A DNA stretch of 64,000 bases from Ligustrum vulgare (taxonomy: Eukaryota > Streptophyta > Magnoliopsida > Lamiales > Oleaceae). The notes under the pieces were generated by a model, which made no database searches, was not told where the DNA came from, and saw only the letters and a list, made by a program, of their open reading frames with translations. The position numbers and the translations under genes are program-made. Where the stretch lies: the NCBI GenBank assembly GCA_963555705.1, contig OY743171.1, positions 21,141,352 through 21,205,351 of the forward strand, written 5' to 3'. This document shows positions 23,753 through 34,845 of the stretch, in pieces (within the stretch, counting starts at the first letter, position 1; each line of letters starts with the position of its first letter).

Positions 23753-24253
23753 TTACTCATCGTCACCGAAGTAATCCTCCTCATCCAAGTCATTCTCTTC
23801 GTCCCCAATATCATCATTTTCCTCATTAATATCATCATCTACTGATAATGGAGTAAATGGTGGTAGAACAAAGTCAAGAACATGACTACAAAGTTTTTGC
23901 ATAGAATTGTACCAAGTTTGCAGTGTAGAATTAAATTGATTCCCAACAACCTTCAATTTCTTTTGCATTCTTTGCCCTGTCTCAATTCGAGCAGCATCAG
24001 CTACCTTTCGAGCAGCACGTTCTTCTTCCAACTCCTTCTCCATACGACCCACATTGGAAGAACTCCCAATATCTCGAAGACGACCATCGCCCAATCCACG
24101 AATTTGACGTCTGGGCTTCACACCTAGAACAGACGTCATAATTTTAAGTCCGGCATCTAGATCATCAACAGGGATCTGCTCTAAAGGAATATCCTCTGGA
24201 AGTTGTTGCTCCTTTGCCCTCTCTGTAAGATATTCACCAGCTTTAGCAAGCAT
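23753..24253 (-). CDS. TNPA-like CACTA protein (plant transposase, Ptta/En/Spm family), C-terminal part
   Basis: The 166-residue frame has a charged coiled-coil-like middle (MEKELEEERAARKVADAAR, about residues 71-89), a basic RGLGDGRLRDIG segment near 53-64 and a strongly acidic tail (DDDINEENDD to the end). This matches the C-terminus of plant En/Spm-family Transposase_24 proteins, which bind subterminal repeats. It lies downstream of the transposase N-terminal pieces on the same strand with the catalytic domain missing between them. It is open from its first Met, but whether it is expressed alone or as an exon of a deleted gene cannot be told. The role is inferred from family resemblance. 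Confidence 0.7.
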   Translation of the reverse strand: MLAKAGEYLTERAKEQQLPEDIPLEQIPVDDLDAGLKIMTSVLGVKPRRQIRGLGDGRLRDIGSSSNVGRMEKELEEERAARKVADAARIETGQRMQKKLKVVGNQFNSTLQTWYNSMQKLCSHVLDFVLPPFTPLSVDDDINEENDDIGDEENDLDEEDYFGDDE

Positions 24254-24451
24254 CTCATCCTACAAAAAATCAACACAATCTATGAAACATTATATAAACA
24301 ATAAGTAGAGAAAGGTAAGTTGCACATTAAAATTTGGGAAAAAATTCATATATATTGAAAGAAAATTTCAGAATTTTCACATGTTCAAAACTAGCATGAT
24401 GAAATTAAACAAAAATTGCAATATAGGACTTTCTTACATGTTGAGCCTTAG

Positions 24452-24958
24452 CTACACTATCATTTCACCATCATCAACTTGCTCATCCTTGTGCCACTTC
24501 ATGTGATTAGCTGAATGCATTGACATGTATAGCCGTTGCAATCGCGGCTTCAGTGGAAAATAACGCAACACTTTTTGAGGAATCTTCTGCTTATTTACAG
24601 AACTACTTTGATACCTCGGCTCATTACAAATAGGGCAATTCTCTAACCTTTCATTTTCTTTGTAAAATAGAGCACAGTCATATTTACAAGCATGGATTTT
24701 TTCATAACATAATCCGAGATCTTTCAAAATCTTATGAGCATGTTGATGAGTAGGAGGCAACTGATTTCCTCTTGGAAGCATCCTCTTTAAGAGGCCGATA
24801 AGCTCATCGAAGCATTTGTTGGTCATCAGATTTTTCACTTTCAACTGCATCAACTCTACAATCGCAGTTAGTACAGAGAAATCTTCGCAACCAGGATATA
24901 GTTCTTTTTGTGTTTCCTTCAATAACCGTTCATATTTATCTATCTCTTTCCTATGCAT
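24452..24958 (-). pseudogene. TNP2-type CACTA transposase, N-terminal piece
   Basis: This 168-residue frame carries the segment typical of plant TNP2 proteins just before the catalytic domain. It has FDELIGLLKRMLPRGNQLP (about 60-78), then LGLCYEKIHACKYDCALFYK (about 96-115), then CPICNEPRY with paired cysteines and FPLKPRLQRLYMS. Full transposases continue for several hundred residues with the DDE catalytic core. Here the frame ends soon after HMKWHKDEQVDDGEMI, and the core is absent. It adjoins the transposase-associated frame at 24969 and the two would be one gene. It is truncated, so no activity is expected. Confidence 0.88.
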
Positions 24959-24968
24959 GTTCGAAGTC

Positions 24969-25430
24969 TCATTTATCTCCTAATGTATCATCATTAAGGA
25001 ACTCATCTTCTTCTTCTGAAACACTTTGCTCATAATGGTGCGAGGCAAATGGATATGCATCTTTGATGATCTCCATTACTTGATCATTATCACAATCAAC
25101 ATCATTAGTTGAATTAGCAACAGAAGACAAGTTAGCATTGCAAGAACTTGATACGTTTCCCAACCGTTCACCATGGCGTGTCCATTTAGTATAGTTGTAT
25201 GACATTCCATTAATGATCAAGTGTTGTTGAATTTCATCGACTGGCCTCCAAGAGCAGTTGTTGGACTTCTGGCACGGGCACTCGGAATGACCTCGGTGAT
25301 TGACATTGTTCATTGCAACTCTAATAAACCCCTCAATTCCCGATATATATTCAGCACTAGTTCTATCAGGATTACGTATCCAATTTCTATCCATAGTATA
25401 GTTTAACCTTAAAATCGATATATAAAACAT
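24969..25430 (-). pseudogene. CACTA transposase-associated domain
   Basis: The frame begins a few residues before MDRNWI, the usual start of the plant transposase-associated domain. It continues with EYISGIEGFIRVAMNN, a cysteine pair CPCQKSNNC and HLIINGMSYNYTKWTRHGE. These features identify the DNA-binding-like N-terminal domain of TNP2-type proteins. An acidic tail follows (VSEEEDEFLNDD). The real start is probably the Met of MDRNW near 25394 rather than the upstream Met. It lies 10 bp upstream of the next frame in the same direction. Confidence 0.88.
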
Positions 25431-27711
25431 ATGAGTGACATAAATATGAAATAAAGATTAATCTATGAAATTTATAGAAGTAGTAAGTTACAATATGTTC
25501 CGTAAATAAATATTTGTAGTTTATAACTCGGGTACACACAAACCCATGTGCACCCATGTAAAAGACTTTTCATCAAAAAAAAAATGTAAAAGACTTTTCA
25601 CCAAAAAACATAGGTACACAGTATCCATCTAATCAACCACCAAGAAAATACCAAAATATCCCCACCCTATTTGAACAGTAAGACAAAAGCAAGGGCATTT
25701 GTGGGGGAAAAACACGTGGCATTCATTCCATTCATGTATACATGACTGAAATTGACAAATTCCAACACTTGAACAAATTTGAAAAAATTGTCTGGTGATG
25801 GTTTTGTGCATTGGTTTGGGAGAATATATTTATGAAAGGCATCTTTTTATATTCGAACAAATGCTTAGTTATAAATCTTCTAAGTGTATGATATTATTTA
25901 CATAAATATTCTCATTAATTATGAAATATGTACACAAGGTTCAAACTTCTCAATTTATGATATTATTTACATAAAACAAAATAAGCTAAACTAAGTAACT
26001 AGTTATAAATCCGCCTACTCATAGGCACATCGAAGCACTCACAAAAGTAAAACCTGTTAATAACAAGGTGAAACATTTGTGTAGAGATTACTATCATCGT
26101 AAATCGAAGGTACATTACGTGAATATACGAACTTACCTCATTTTAATTTGAATTGAAGGAAGCTCTCAAGTCCAAAACTCGTTTCACTGCTACATAACCA
26201 GAAAAACGATCAGCCACCTATAATCATCTTGAAGGATGGCAAGAGATTCATTTGAAAATTCAATATAAAATCCTCATGTTATCTAAGGCTGAGGTAATTT
26301 TCTACTTAGAGGGAACCAAAGATGAATACACTCCAATGAAAAAGTTATTGCTTTCAAACCTAAAAAAATTAAGATTGTTTTAATCATTTTGTGAATGAAT
26401 TATTAATTTGATATTTAAATTTAGAATCAATAATTTTAATCAAGTTATTTTATACAGTTAATTGTTAAATAACAAGTTGTCCATTTTCTATTTCGACTCA
26501 ACTATAGAAAATTCAAGTGCTTGGCAAATCCTGATAATTGAACAAAACAAGATCTTAACTGGACTACAATTTTAGAGATATACAGACTAACTTTCTGTTA
26601 ATCAATTTTCTCAATCGGGCCGTGTAATAAAATTGAAGGCCCAGTGCTAAATTGCTAGGTGCAGATTAAGTTATGAGAAAATTAGTTCATTCACTCTCTT
26701 AAGCTTCATGTTATAGAATTATAACCCCCAATTGATACTTTATTCAATTTTACCTTCCTAAAAAAAAATATGAAATATACCACATATTTTTAAAATCTAT
26801 ATAGAGACGTTATCTACAATCTTCAACAGAATTTCTGGGAATCCAGTTTCTTCACGTAACGCTCCCTGATTTCGCTCCTTGGAATTAATGGAGAAATGGA
26901 ACAAATTAAGATTCAAAATTAATATCATCATCCTCGAATAATGCTCCCTGATTCTTAACGTAATACAAGGACACCGTAATGGAGTCCAAATCACATTGAA
27001 TTAATGCAACATCCTGATTTCCCCATTTCAAGTGAATCAAGGCTTCGATTTTACCCTGATACCCCATCATGTAACCTAAAACTGATAAATGCAACCTTAA
27101 ATTTAATTATTTGGAAATTGGAACCATCAATAATATATATTGTCAAAATAGATAATCTTCTACCAGACAACATAGTTTTTAATGTTCTGTCAACTCAATT
27201 GGTTTGTCTACATTTATGCGTGCTTGAGTTTATTTGTTATGTCCATCAATTAAGTTGTTAACTCTTGGATAGTTCTGATGTGAGAATACTCGCAATAGCA
27301 GCATTTTATAGGTTGAGGGGTTGCAACATTTTTATTTCAAGAGATACCATTCAGCATGGATTAGAAACTAATACCCCATCCTTTAACCTGAAGCTAATAA
27401 ATAAAACCTCGATGAGCACTGCGTAGTAATAACAGCAGAAAATATAATGCATCTGTGAGATGCATACTAACAACATTATGGATATCTGTGCATGATGTGG
27501 ATAGAATATGTCATGGATATCACAATCAAAAGAAATTTATGTTGATAAAGGAAATGAAATGACCATCTGAGACCGGGAACAATGTGATATATTAATCTGT
27601 GTGCAAAAATGAAGTTGGCAAGATCGAAATTCAAGACCATCAAGGTATCAGACATTTTATCCACACATTCGGTGAAGTTTTCTAACGAAAAAAAAGAAAA
27701 CAACACTCGCC
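25431..27711. other. non-coding interior of the CACTA element
   Basis: AT-rich sequence between the transposase start and the right-hand repeats. I see no gene; short frames here have no recognisable content. It may hold introns or the promoter of the transposase gene. Confidence 0.5.
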
Positions 27712-27851
27712 TAACGATCTGAAATCAGTCCTTAAACTCACGTATGTCAAATTAATTGATTTCCTTAATCTCCAGGCATGCGTAACGATCTGAAATTAGT
27801 CCTGAAACTCATGTATGTCAAATTAATTGATTTCCTTAATCTCCAGGCATG
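27712..27851 (+). repeat. 71-bp tandem duplication inside the CACTA element
   Basis: Two adjacent copies start TAACGATCTGAAAT at 27712 and 27783 and both end CTCCAGGCATG. Only a few bases differ (for example cagtccttaaactcac against tagtcctgaaactcat). Confidence 0.95.
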
Positions 27852-28883
27852 ATTTATAAAAAACCCATCTCAAAAAATTCAACTAATTTGGCCAATAAAT
27901 GATAACCCATCACATTTTTTATCTCTTACCTAGTTTAATCTCAAGAATCTCAAAAAATTTGGCCAACAAATTATATGTTTCTGCAACAAAAACCACTAGA
28001 TTTTTCGTTCAAGTAGGCAAAGATACCTGATTGACGCCGAGCAAACTGATTGAAAGCCGAATTCGATCTCTACCCGACACAATAATCTTGGGATGGTGGT
28101 TGTTCTTCGCAGATCTTCTGTAGTGCTGAGGGTCGGGACTTCTCTTCGGTGATGAACGATGGTTATCAGACTTTTGGAATAGGGAGGCGTAATTGTAATG
28201 AGTTTCTTTTGTGGGTGATTTGTTTTAGGGTCAATTTGATATGAGGAGGGAAAAGTAACAAGCTTTTAGTGGGAAAATTTTTAGTTTTTATGTTTTCTTT
28301 TTTGGTCTAAAAAGTTTGATTAAATTTTGATTTTTTTTATTATTTTTTTCTGTCAAAATAAATTTTATAGGGAGATTAAAAAAATTGTTGATTTTTCATT
28401 AATTATTAGCCTACAAATAAATCGTTAGTATACGAATTGATCAAATTTTTTGTCACCAAAAGATATATTTTGTCCAACAAATTTGTTATCAAGAAAAAAT
28501 CACGTGTTTGTCCATTTTTAAGCACGAATTATCTCAATTTGAAAATTTTAGAGCCAAATCATATTCCTACGAAAATTAGATTTCGTGATAAAAAATAAAA
28601 CTCAGCCGACAAATCTAATTTTGTGGGCGGAGAATTTGTAGTTTAAGCATAAATTTTTTGGAGCTAAATTCTTATCCATACAAAATATAATTTTGTAGGA
28701 AAAAGTAATTTTCGCATACAAATTTCATTTGTATGCAGAAAATTTGTAGTTTAAACATAGATATTTTTAGAGCCAACTTCTTAGCACTACAAAAATTCAT
28801 TTTGAGGGAAAAAGTGCACTCCGCATACAAATTTCATTTTGTATGTGGAAATTTTGTAGTATAAGCCTAATTTTCTTGTAGTG

Positions 28884-28886
28884 GTC
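28884..28886 (+). repeat. 3-bp target duplication GTC, right copy
   Basis: Matches 23042-23044 and closes the CACTA insertion. Confidence 0.9.
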
Positions 28887-29380
28887 TTATGTTTAGTAAG
28901 TATAAAACTGGAATTAGACTAAAAGGATATGTAGGTTCAGATTTTGCTGGAAATTGTGATAAAAGAAAATCAACTTATGCTTATGCTTTTACTATTAATG
29001 ATGCTTACATTAGCTGGAAATCCCAACTACAGAAAATAGTAGCTCTTTCTTCGACAGAAATTGAATATATTGCAGCTACAGATGCTGTCAAAGAAGGTAT
29101 GTGGCTTAAAGGCTTATTAAATGAAATTGGTTCTGATGAAAATGAAGTCATTTTATGTTCTGATAGTCAATCAACAGTTTATTTAAGAAAGAATCCTGTT
29201 TTTCATGATAGAACTAAGCACAGATATGTGGAATTTCATTTTATTAGAGATATGTTAGATAAGGAAATCATGAAAATTGTTAAGGTATCCAAAAAATGTA
29301 ATCCTGCTGACATGGGAACAAAAACCCTGCCTATATACAAGTTTAAAGATTGGTTTGAACCATTTGAATATTGTTAGTAA
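28887..29380 (+). pseudogene. Ty1/copia RNase H and pol C-terminus
   Basis: The frame 28889-29377 reads GYVGSDFAGNCDKRKSTYAY, then ISWKSQLQKIVALSSTEIEY, AVKEGMWLKGLL, LCSDSQSTVYLRKNPVFHDR and TKHRYVEFHFIRDM. These are the standard blocks of copia RNase H with the active-site aspartates (D in GSDFAG, E in STEIEY, D in CSDSQS). It ends KDWFEPFEYC and a stop. It is the continuation of the pol gene cut at 23041 by the CACTA insertion. This part has no internal stop, unlike the reverse transcriptase half. Confidence 0.92.
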
Positions 29381-29472
29381 CTAAATTCTGTAATGGTTAC
29401 AGGTACCAAGAGAAAATAAAACAAGTTTGAGTTTTTGTTTTAAGTCCACTGGAAGCCAGTTAAACTATAATT

Positions 29473-29483
29473 AAGGTGGAGAT
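29473..29483 (+). promoter_or_regulatory. copia polypurine tract
   Basis: AAGGTGGAGAT directly precedes the LTR start TGTAAGAG at 29484. Copia elements very often have the tract GGTGGAGA here. Confidence 0.85.
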
Positions 29484-29799
29484 TGTAAGAGTTGGACCAG
29501 TTAAAAGTGTTGGTGGCCGTTGGATGCAGGGCTTTCTGATTCTGCCTTAAAGCTGGGGGCATCTCATTCTTCTGGATACTTCAACCAGACGATTCACTTT
29601 TCTATCTCTCATTTTTGGTTTTTTCTCTTTGAAAATCTTCTGGATCTTCTTCTTCGTTCCAAAATTTCTTGGTGGTGTTTTGAGTGATATATGATTTTGG
29701 TTGCTGTGTGATGAACAGTAAAATCCAAGTTTGTGGATGCTCAAACAGGTGATTTAGGCTTTTTCGAACATCTAGGCCCTTCACTACAACAAAGTTAGC

Positions 29800-30076
29800 C
29801 TTTTACGGCGTGCAACCGCACGCTGTAAAAGGTCACGCCGTAAATGAAATTATGGTGTGCATTTTGCATGCCGTGAAATTTATTACTGCGTGCCCCTTTG
29901 CGCGCCGTATCTCTTACGGCGTGCATTTTGCACGTCGTGAAATGTTATTACGGCGCGCACATCTGCGCGCCGTATCTATTTACGGCATGCGATTCTGCAC
30001 ATCGTAAACTTATACGACGTGTAAAGTTGTACGCCGTAAAATGTCATCATGGCGTGCAATCCCGCACGCCGTAAAC
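29800..30076 (+). repeat. left subterminal palindrome array of the second CACTA
   Basis: Around eight imperfect palindromes of the form ACGGCGTGC - 4 to 5 nt - GCACGCCGT are packed within 280 bp. Such arrays bind the CACTA-encoded protein TNPA-type in known elements; here this is inferred. Confidence 0.85.
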
Positions 30077-30489
30077 TAGGATTTTATTTTTTTTAAAAAA
30101 AATTCTATAAATTATAATTCCAAAAATCCTATAATAATAAAACAAAAACACATTAATGCATATATAATCAATAAACGAGATTTCGATAAACAAACAATAT
30201 CTTAGTAAGATTCAATACAATATACAAAAATTTTGATCTTACATAACCTACTCAAAAATTTAGATAGAAATTAATGTCAAAAGTCTATAGACAACTACTT
30301 CAAAAAAAAGTTAAAATGTCGTAAAAAATAAAAGTATCCATATCGAAGCTTCTTCTTTGACCAATAGTGCCACGTCAAAAATAATCAACTTCTTGCAAAT
30401 CACATAAGTAATAAATTTATAATTAATAAATTTATAATTATCATATCAAAAGTATATCAAAAAGTGAAGCATACCTTTGTTGTGATTTC

Positions 30490-30720
30490 AACTAATCCAC
30501 TTCAATGTACCTAATTGGTCATGCAATTGTACTTCCTAATGCATCTTCAAGAAGTAAAAACTCACGTGTAGGACGATATAAACTGACATTATCAATCACT
30601 TCAATAACCCAGACTTTCCAACATTCATTACCAAGGGGTACATGATGCACTAAATCATTTGGATTTGTGGATGCAATTTCACCTTTTGCAACATCACATT
30701 TCCCAAACTAAGATAACAAT
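30490..30720 (-). pseudogene. En/Spm-type protein fragment
   Basis: The minus strand reads GKCDVAKGEIASTNPNDLVH, then HVPLGNECWKVWVIEV and REFLLLEDALGSTIAWPI. This is the conserved C-terminal block of plant CACTA-associated proteins, with the VPLG and GxxIAWP signatures. No start codon is present and a stop follows, so it is an isolated exon or fragment of the deleted element gene. It lies downstream of the fragment at 30854 on the same strand, in the expected order with the middle lost or spliced. Confidence 0.7.
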
Positions 30721-30853
30721 TTGCATTTCTTAGTTTGAAGGCTATCTAAACCATTCAAACATTTGTGTCTAGGCTGTAAAATTAACATCAAATTGTACGA
30801 TTAGTTATTTTGAATATAGAAAAGTCTATGTAATATAAGATAACATTCACTAA

Positions 30854-31102
30854 TTATAGTTTTTCACTTACATTATCTTCTTGTACTGCTCTTTTGCCCT
30901 TCATTTGAAATAAAGCTTTTAATTCTTTAATTTCCTCTCTCAAGTCTTGGAGTTGAGATTGCACATTATGATTATGCACCAAAGCATTCAACTTTGAAGG
31001 AGTGGCACCAAAATCAAGACCTCTTACACGTCCCCTACGTTCTAGACCAAGTACTTTTGCAACACCATCATCTTTTAGAGAGTGTTTGCTTGGAGAGTTC
31101 AC
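30854..31102 (-). pseudogene. TNPA-like protein fragment of the second CACTA
   Basis: This 82-residue frame contains VLGLERRGRVRGLDFGATPS (about residues 17-36), the conserved motif of plant Ptta/En/Spm transposase proteins. A short coiled-coil-like stretch follows (LQDLREEIKELKALFQMK). A full protein would be several hundred residues long, so this is a truncated copy or one exon. It may still supply a DNA-binding peptide, but nothing shows expression. Confidence 0.7.
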
Positions 31103-32139
31103 TGTTTCTGAACATGCTTTTATTTTTTGCTGATATTAAGAAACAAATTAATTCATTAAACTTAAATAAATATAAACTTTGAATATACCTTAAAAAAATA
31201 ACATAGTCAACATTTAAATCTTAGAAATAATTGAAGGTTGTCATTCTTCCAATTCTTGACAGTCATTATCATAATGATTCATTAATATTTTCACTCCAAT
31301 TATCACAAATCTTAGAAATTGTCCGAATCTCATGACTGCAGTATCACATTTATACCTTAGTATCAAAAATCCATTGGCTAATTATAAAGAAACTTTGTCC
31401 AGTAAGATCCAACAGTGAAAATCTCGACCCGACTAACCCTTTTATGCCATTGTACATGTACAAGAAACCGAGGAAAAAAAGAGAAGAAACAGAGTAAAAC
31501 AGAGGAGTTGTAAATATGTACTTTCTGATTCACATAATATGTGAAAGAATAATCAAAACCCAGCTGAGCTTCCATTTCTATCTATGTCCAAAAGCTACAA
31601 GCAGGTTCACTAAGTCCTCTCACACAAAGAACGCTTTGTTGAAAATATCCTAATGCCCAAATACTTAACTCTTTAAATGAAACACAAGGAACATAAATAA
31701 TCCTTTAAGTGGAGATAGATGCTAAGTAGATGCTAAGTAAAATCCCATTTATCAATCTCAAGCAATATTCATAAATCATATTGAAAACATTCAGTCATCG
31801 GAAGGAGGAACTAACCTCAAGGTGTGGCCGGTGGAAGGTTGAGAAGTCCCTGCCTTAAGCAAGTATTGGGCTGCCTCTCTGCTCTCGCCGGCGGAAGGTT
31901 GAGAAGAAGACTTCCTCCCTGCTCTCACCGTATTGGGACTGCTAAAGGTTGAAAGCGGAAGAAGAGAATGTTCTCCTGCGTTACCCTCGCTGCTGAAGAC
32001 TGGAAGATTAGGTGTGGGCTGTTGAAGGCGAGGGTAAGAGTATTGGGCTGCTGATGGTGTGTAAGCGGGAAGAAGAGAATGGATATGTTTGTGGCGCCCT
32101 AATTTGATGATAAACCGCGGGTAATTTAGGGTGTTTATT

Positions 32140-32510
32140 TCGGTATACACGGCATGCTTTTGCACGCCATGTAATTCTCCTCTCCATGGCGTGCTTATGC
32201 ACGCCGTGTTTATTCTGCTATACACGGCGTGCTTTTGCACGCCGTGTTTAGTAATTCTCCTCTCCACGACGTGCTTATGCATGTCGTGTTTATTCTGCTA
32301 TACACGGCGTGCTTTTGCTCCTCTATTTACGGTGTACTATTGTTGCACGTCGTAAATTTTATATATATTTCAAATTTTACAGCATTTTGCTTTTGCACGC
32401 CGTAAAACACCTATTTTTACGGCATGTAATTGTTGAACTCCGTAAATTATTTAATTTTACGGCATGCCTAATTTGCACGCCGTAAATACATGCCTTAAAA
32501 GGTTACTTTC
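32140..32510 (+). repeat. right subterminal palindrome array of the second CACTA
   Basis: Copies of ACGGCGTGC and GCACGCCGT recur through this stretch, several as palindromes with a 4-nt centre (gcttttgcac type). It mirrors the array at 29800-30076. Confidence 0.85.
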
Positions 32511-32594
32511 GTTGTAGTGCTTGGCGAAACAAATCGTGGTGTTCTTCTATTTTCTTACAAGTTTATGGTTATTTTGTGATTTTATACCCCAACA

Positions 32595-33299
32595 ATATAC
32601 ATTCTAAAATCTTTATTAAATTAAATTTAAGATAAAAAGTAAAAAAACCCGATAAAAATGAAGAAGAACTAAAATATATTAATCACCTTCAAATGGTGAT
32701 ACACTTTTGCACATTTTTATGACACCTTCAAATGAAGATGTTTTGGCCCGGAAAAAATTAAATAATCTTGAAATGCAAATTAATAAGAAAATCAAATTTT
32801 AAGAAAATATGCATAAGAGCTAGCCGTGTAAATAAGCAAAAGACATATCTTCATATCAAATTTATTTTAAGCATGTACTATAGAAAGTTGCAACTGACAA
32901 CAATACTTTGTAATCGGCAAAGTTAATATTGTATCTAAAGAATTCCATATTAATTGTATATGATGGACCATGAAATCAAGACCAGGAATTTGAGACCAAT
33001 TTTGTAATATACTTATAAAAAATTCAGCAGATCTTTGTCAAATTAAAATTTATATAGTAACTAAATTGTTATGTTTTTCTTCGTAAAAATAAAATAGGCA
33101 TGAATTCTTAAATTAGACAAAGAGGAAAATACCCCTTTTTTTCGTAGAAATAAATACAAACTAAAATAAATAGTAACATGAATTAATGCTAAATGAAACT
33201 TTATGCATCATCACAATCATTGTTGAAAAGTAATTTCTATTATTTATTATTGTCATTATATTATTTCCGCTTCCATGAGTATTATGAGTTTATAAGATT
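32595..33299. other. intergenic, AT-rich
   Basis: Nothing recognisable is present between the copia LTR end and the MITE-family repeat at 33300. Confidence 0.5.
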
Positions 33300-33470
33300 A
33301 TGTCCATATTTGGTATAAATTAAAATGTAGATTTTAAATTTAAGTTAAAATAATAATCAATTTCAACCACATATTTCATTAAATCAACAACTTTTTAACT
33401 ACAAATTTCATCAACTTTTATCAAAATACACTAAAAACTTGATTTTAATCTCCATCAAACAAAGATTATA
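33300..33470 (+). repeat. MITE-family copy
   Basis: It starts near atttggtataaattaaaatg and ends near gattttaatctccatcaaac, a weak inverted pair. Internal phrases accacatatttcat and atcaacttttatcaaaat are shared with 16330-16870 (reverse) and 53950-54125. Boundaries are approximate. Confidence 0.55.
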
Positions 33471-33566
33471 TATCAATTTCATGAAAAAATGTGAAATGAA
33501 ATTCTTTGTACATTTAAAGGTTCATGAAAAACCCTTAAATAATAAAAGATGATAATAAATTATTAA

Positions 33567-33578
33567 ATTAATTAATTA

Positions 33579-33629
<51 letters not shown>
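33567..33629 (+). repeat. (TTAA)n/(AAT)n microsatellite
   Basis: A short (AATT)n run passes into about 16 AAT units. Simple slippage repeat. Confidence 0.93.
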
Positions 33630-33631
<2 letters not shown>

Positions 33632-33949
33632 ATAAATTGAATGCTAAGGATACTATTGAGCATAAACATAAAAAATGAGGCCAAAATGTTAAAGTATTTC
33701 AAGAATGTATTCTTGCACGTCATATTTTGTCCATACTAGACAGTTCAAAAATTAATTTGTAACATCAAATAGAATAGGATAAGGGCATGTGTGCTTATTA
33801 AATTGATGTCCAAACGATATTCTAAGGTTTATGAAAGTGCAATGAAGTGTATTGAGCATATAAAAGAATTTTAAAGTAAACTAAATGTAGTTAAATACAA
33901 ATAACTTACCAAAATCTTAAAGTTTTATGTATGAAACCTACCGAGGAAA

Positions 33950-34760
33950 AAAATATTCTAACTCCTTGTCGGGCACTCGTTCCTCATATGCCCAAAACTG
34001 TGACACCTATTACATCTAATAGATTTAGATTTATTCCTAGATTCACTAGGAGCATCTTTATGTGTATCTTGAGGATTTTGTTTATTTCTATACGTTTTCT
34101 GGAATTTCTTACCAAAATATGCCAACTACTTATTAGGTGAATCTGAGTCAAAAGATCCATCACAATTACCATTAGCAGTTTCTAAAGCCAATGACTTATT
34201 CTTTAATGGTTTATCTAAGGTCAGCTCATAAGTCTAGAGAGATCCAACTAATTCTTCTACTTTAATGGAAACTAAATCCTTACTCTCCTCTATCACTGTA
34301 TCTTTATGTTTAAGTCGTTCAGGTGAGGATCTAAGAATTTTTCTGGCTATTTTAGACTCTGGGATTATCTCACTTAGGTTGAAGCTAGAATTTACTGTGA
34401 CGTCAGCTCGCATAAAAGACATCAAAGATCTCATTATAATCTCTTCAAACTTAATGGTTAGCATCTGCAACTTACAATGTATAATGGCCTTAGTTATCTT
34501 ATGTAGTTTGTAAGATATCTCAAGCATATTCAGCTACCTTACACATGGACATTCTCCTAACTCCTCCTAGGATGCAGCTATAAATACATGTAAGGCTTTA
34601 CAATTCACGTTGCATTCATCCCTTTCATACGTCGACCAGTTTTCTATACTAGTAGGAGTAACAACACCATATACAGTAGTAGAAGGTTTTCACAAACCCT
34701 CCAGAACACTACGTGGAAACTGCTCATCTGTAGATTTCAAAACAGCTCTCATCTTAATAT
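33950..34760 (-). pseudogene. Ty1/copia gag remnant with zinc knuckle
   Basis: Read on the minus strand, 34234-34527 contains FNLSEIIPESKIARKILRSS, then TVIEESKDLVSIKVEELVGS, the typical UBN2-type copia gag core. After a stop the sequence continues TYELTLDKPLKNKSLALETA, a further stop, and then the zinc knuckle CNRCHSFGHMRNEC (34000-34041), a C-X2-C-X4-H-X4-C signature. The upstream part toward 34760 is more decayed. Gag would form the particle that packages element RNA. At least two stops are visible. No pol follows on the left, so this is a truncated copy facing left, with its 5' end to the right. Confidence 0.85.
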
Positions 34761-34830
34761 TCCTATGTAAGGATAATTAGTACCATCCAAGTATGGTGAA
34801 ACAAATAATTAAGGTCAAAAAATTGATTTT

Positions 34831-34845
34831 AGGCTTTGATACCAA
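34831..34845 (-). promoter_or_regulatory. copia primer binding site, initiator-Met-tRNA type
   Basis: On the minus strand TTGGTATCAAAGCCT is close to the usual copia primer site TGGTATCAGAGC, complementary to initiator tRNA-Met. It lies just upstream of the gag remnant, so the 5' LTR should begin right of 34846. Confidence 0.7.

Larger units (their letters stand above)
23045..28883 (-). mobile_element. CACTA (En/Spm-type) transposon inside copia pol, 5839 bp
   Basis: Both ends carry CACTACAAGAA in inverted orientation and the element is flanked by a GTC duplication, so both boundaries are exact. Repeated TTTGTAGGGAAA and TTTGTAG motifs fill the first and last ~450 bp as subterminal repeats. 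Coding traces on the minus strand are a transposase-associated domain (24969-25430), the N-terminus of a TNP2-type transposase (24452-24958) and a TNPA-like protein (23753-24253). The catalytic body of TNP2 is missing, so the copy is non-autonomous. The 3.4 kb upstream of the genes holds no gene. Confidence 0.93.
29782..32519 (-). mobile_element. second CACTA element, non-autonomous, 2738 bp
   Basis: The ends CACTACAACAAAGTTA and (inverted) CACTACAACGAAAGTAA are matched, and CTT is duplicated at 29779-29781 and 32520-32522. Both ends hold dense arrays of a palindromic ACGGCGTGC...GCACGCCGT motif (29800-30076 and 32140-32510). Inside are only two short fragments of En/Spm-type protein genes. 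It belongs to a different CACTA family from the one at 23045, since neither the subterminal motif nor the inner part of the termini agrees. Confidence 0.93.
29484..32594 (+). repeat. copia 3' LTR interrupted by a CACTA element
   Basis: The LTR begins TGTAAGAGTTGG and ends TACCCCAACA. Without the CACTA insertion at 29782-32519 and its duplicated CTT it is about 370 bp long. The 5' partner was not found left of the pol remnant. Confidence 0.82.

Noticed and set aside
29810..32355. Short frames with repeated His-Ala-Val or Cys-Phe-Cys-Thr-Pro phrases
   Set aside because: They are translations of the CACTA subterminal palindromes, not genes.
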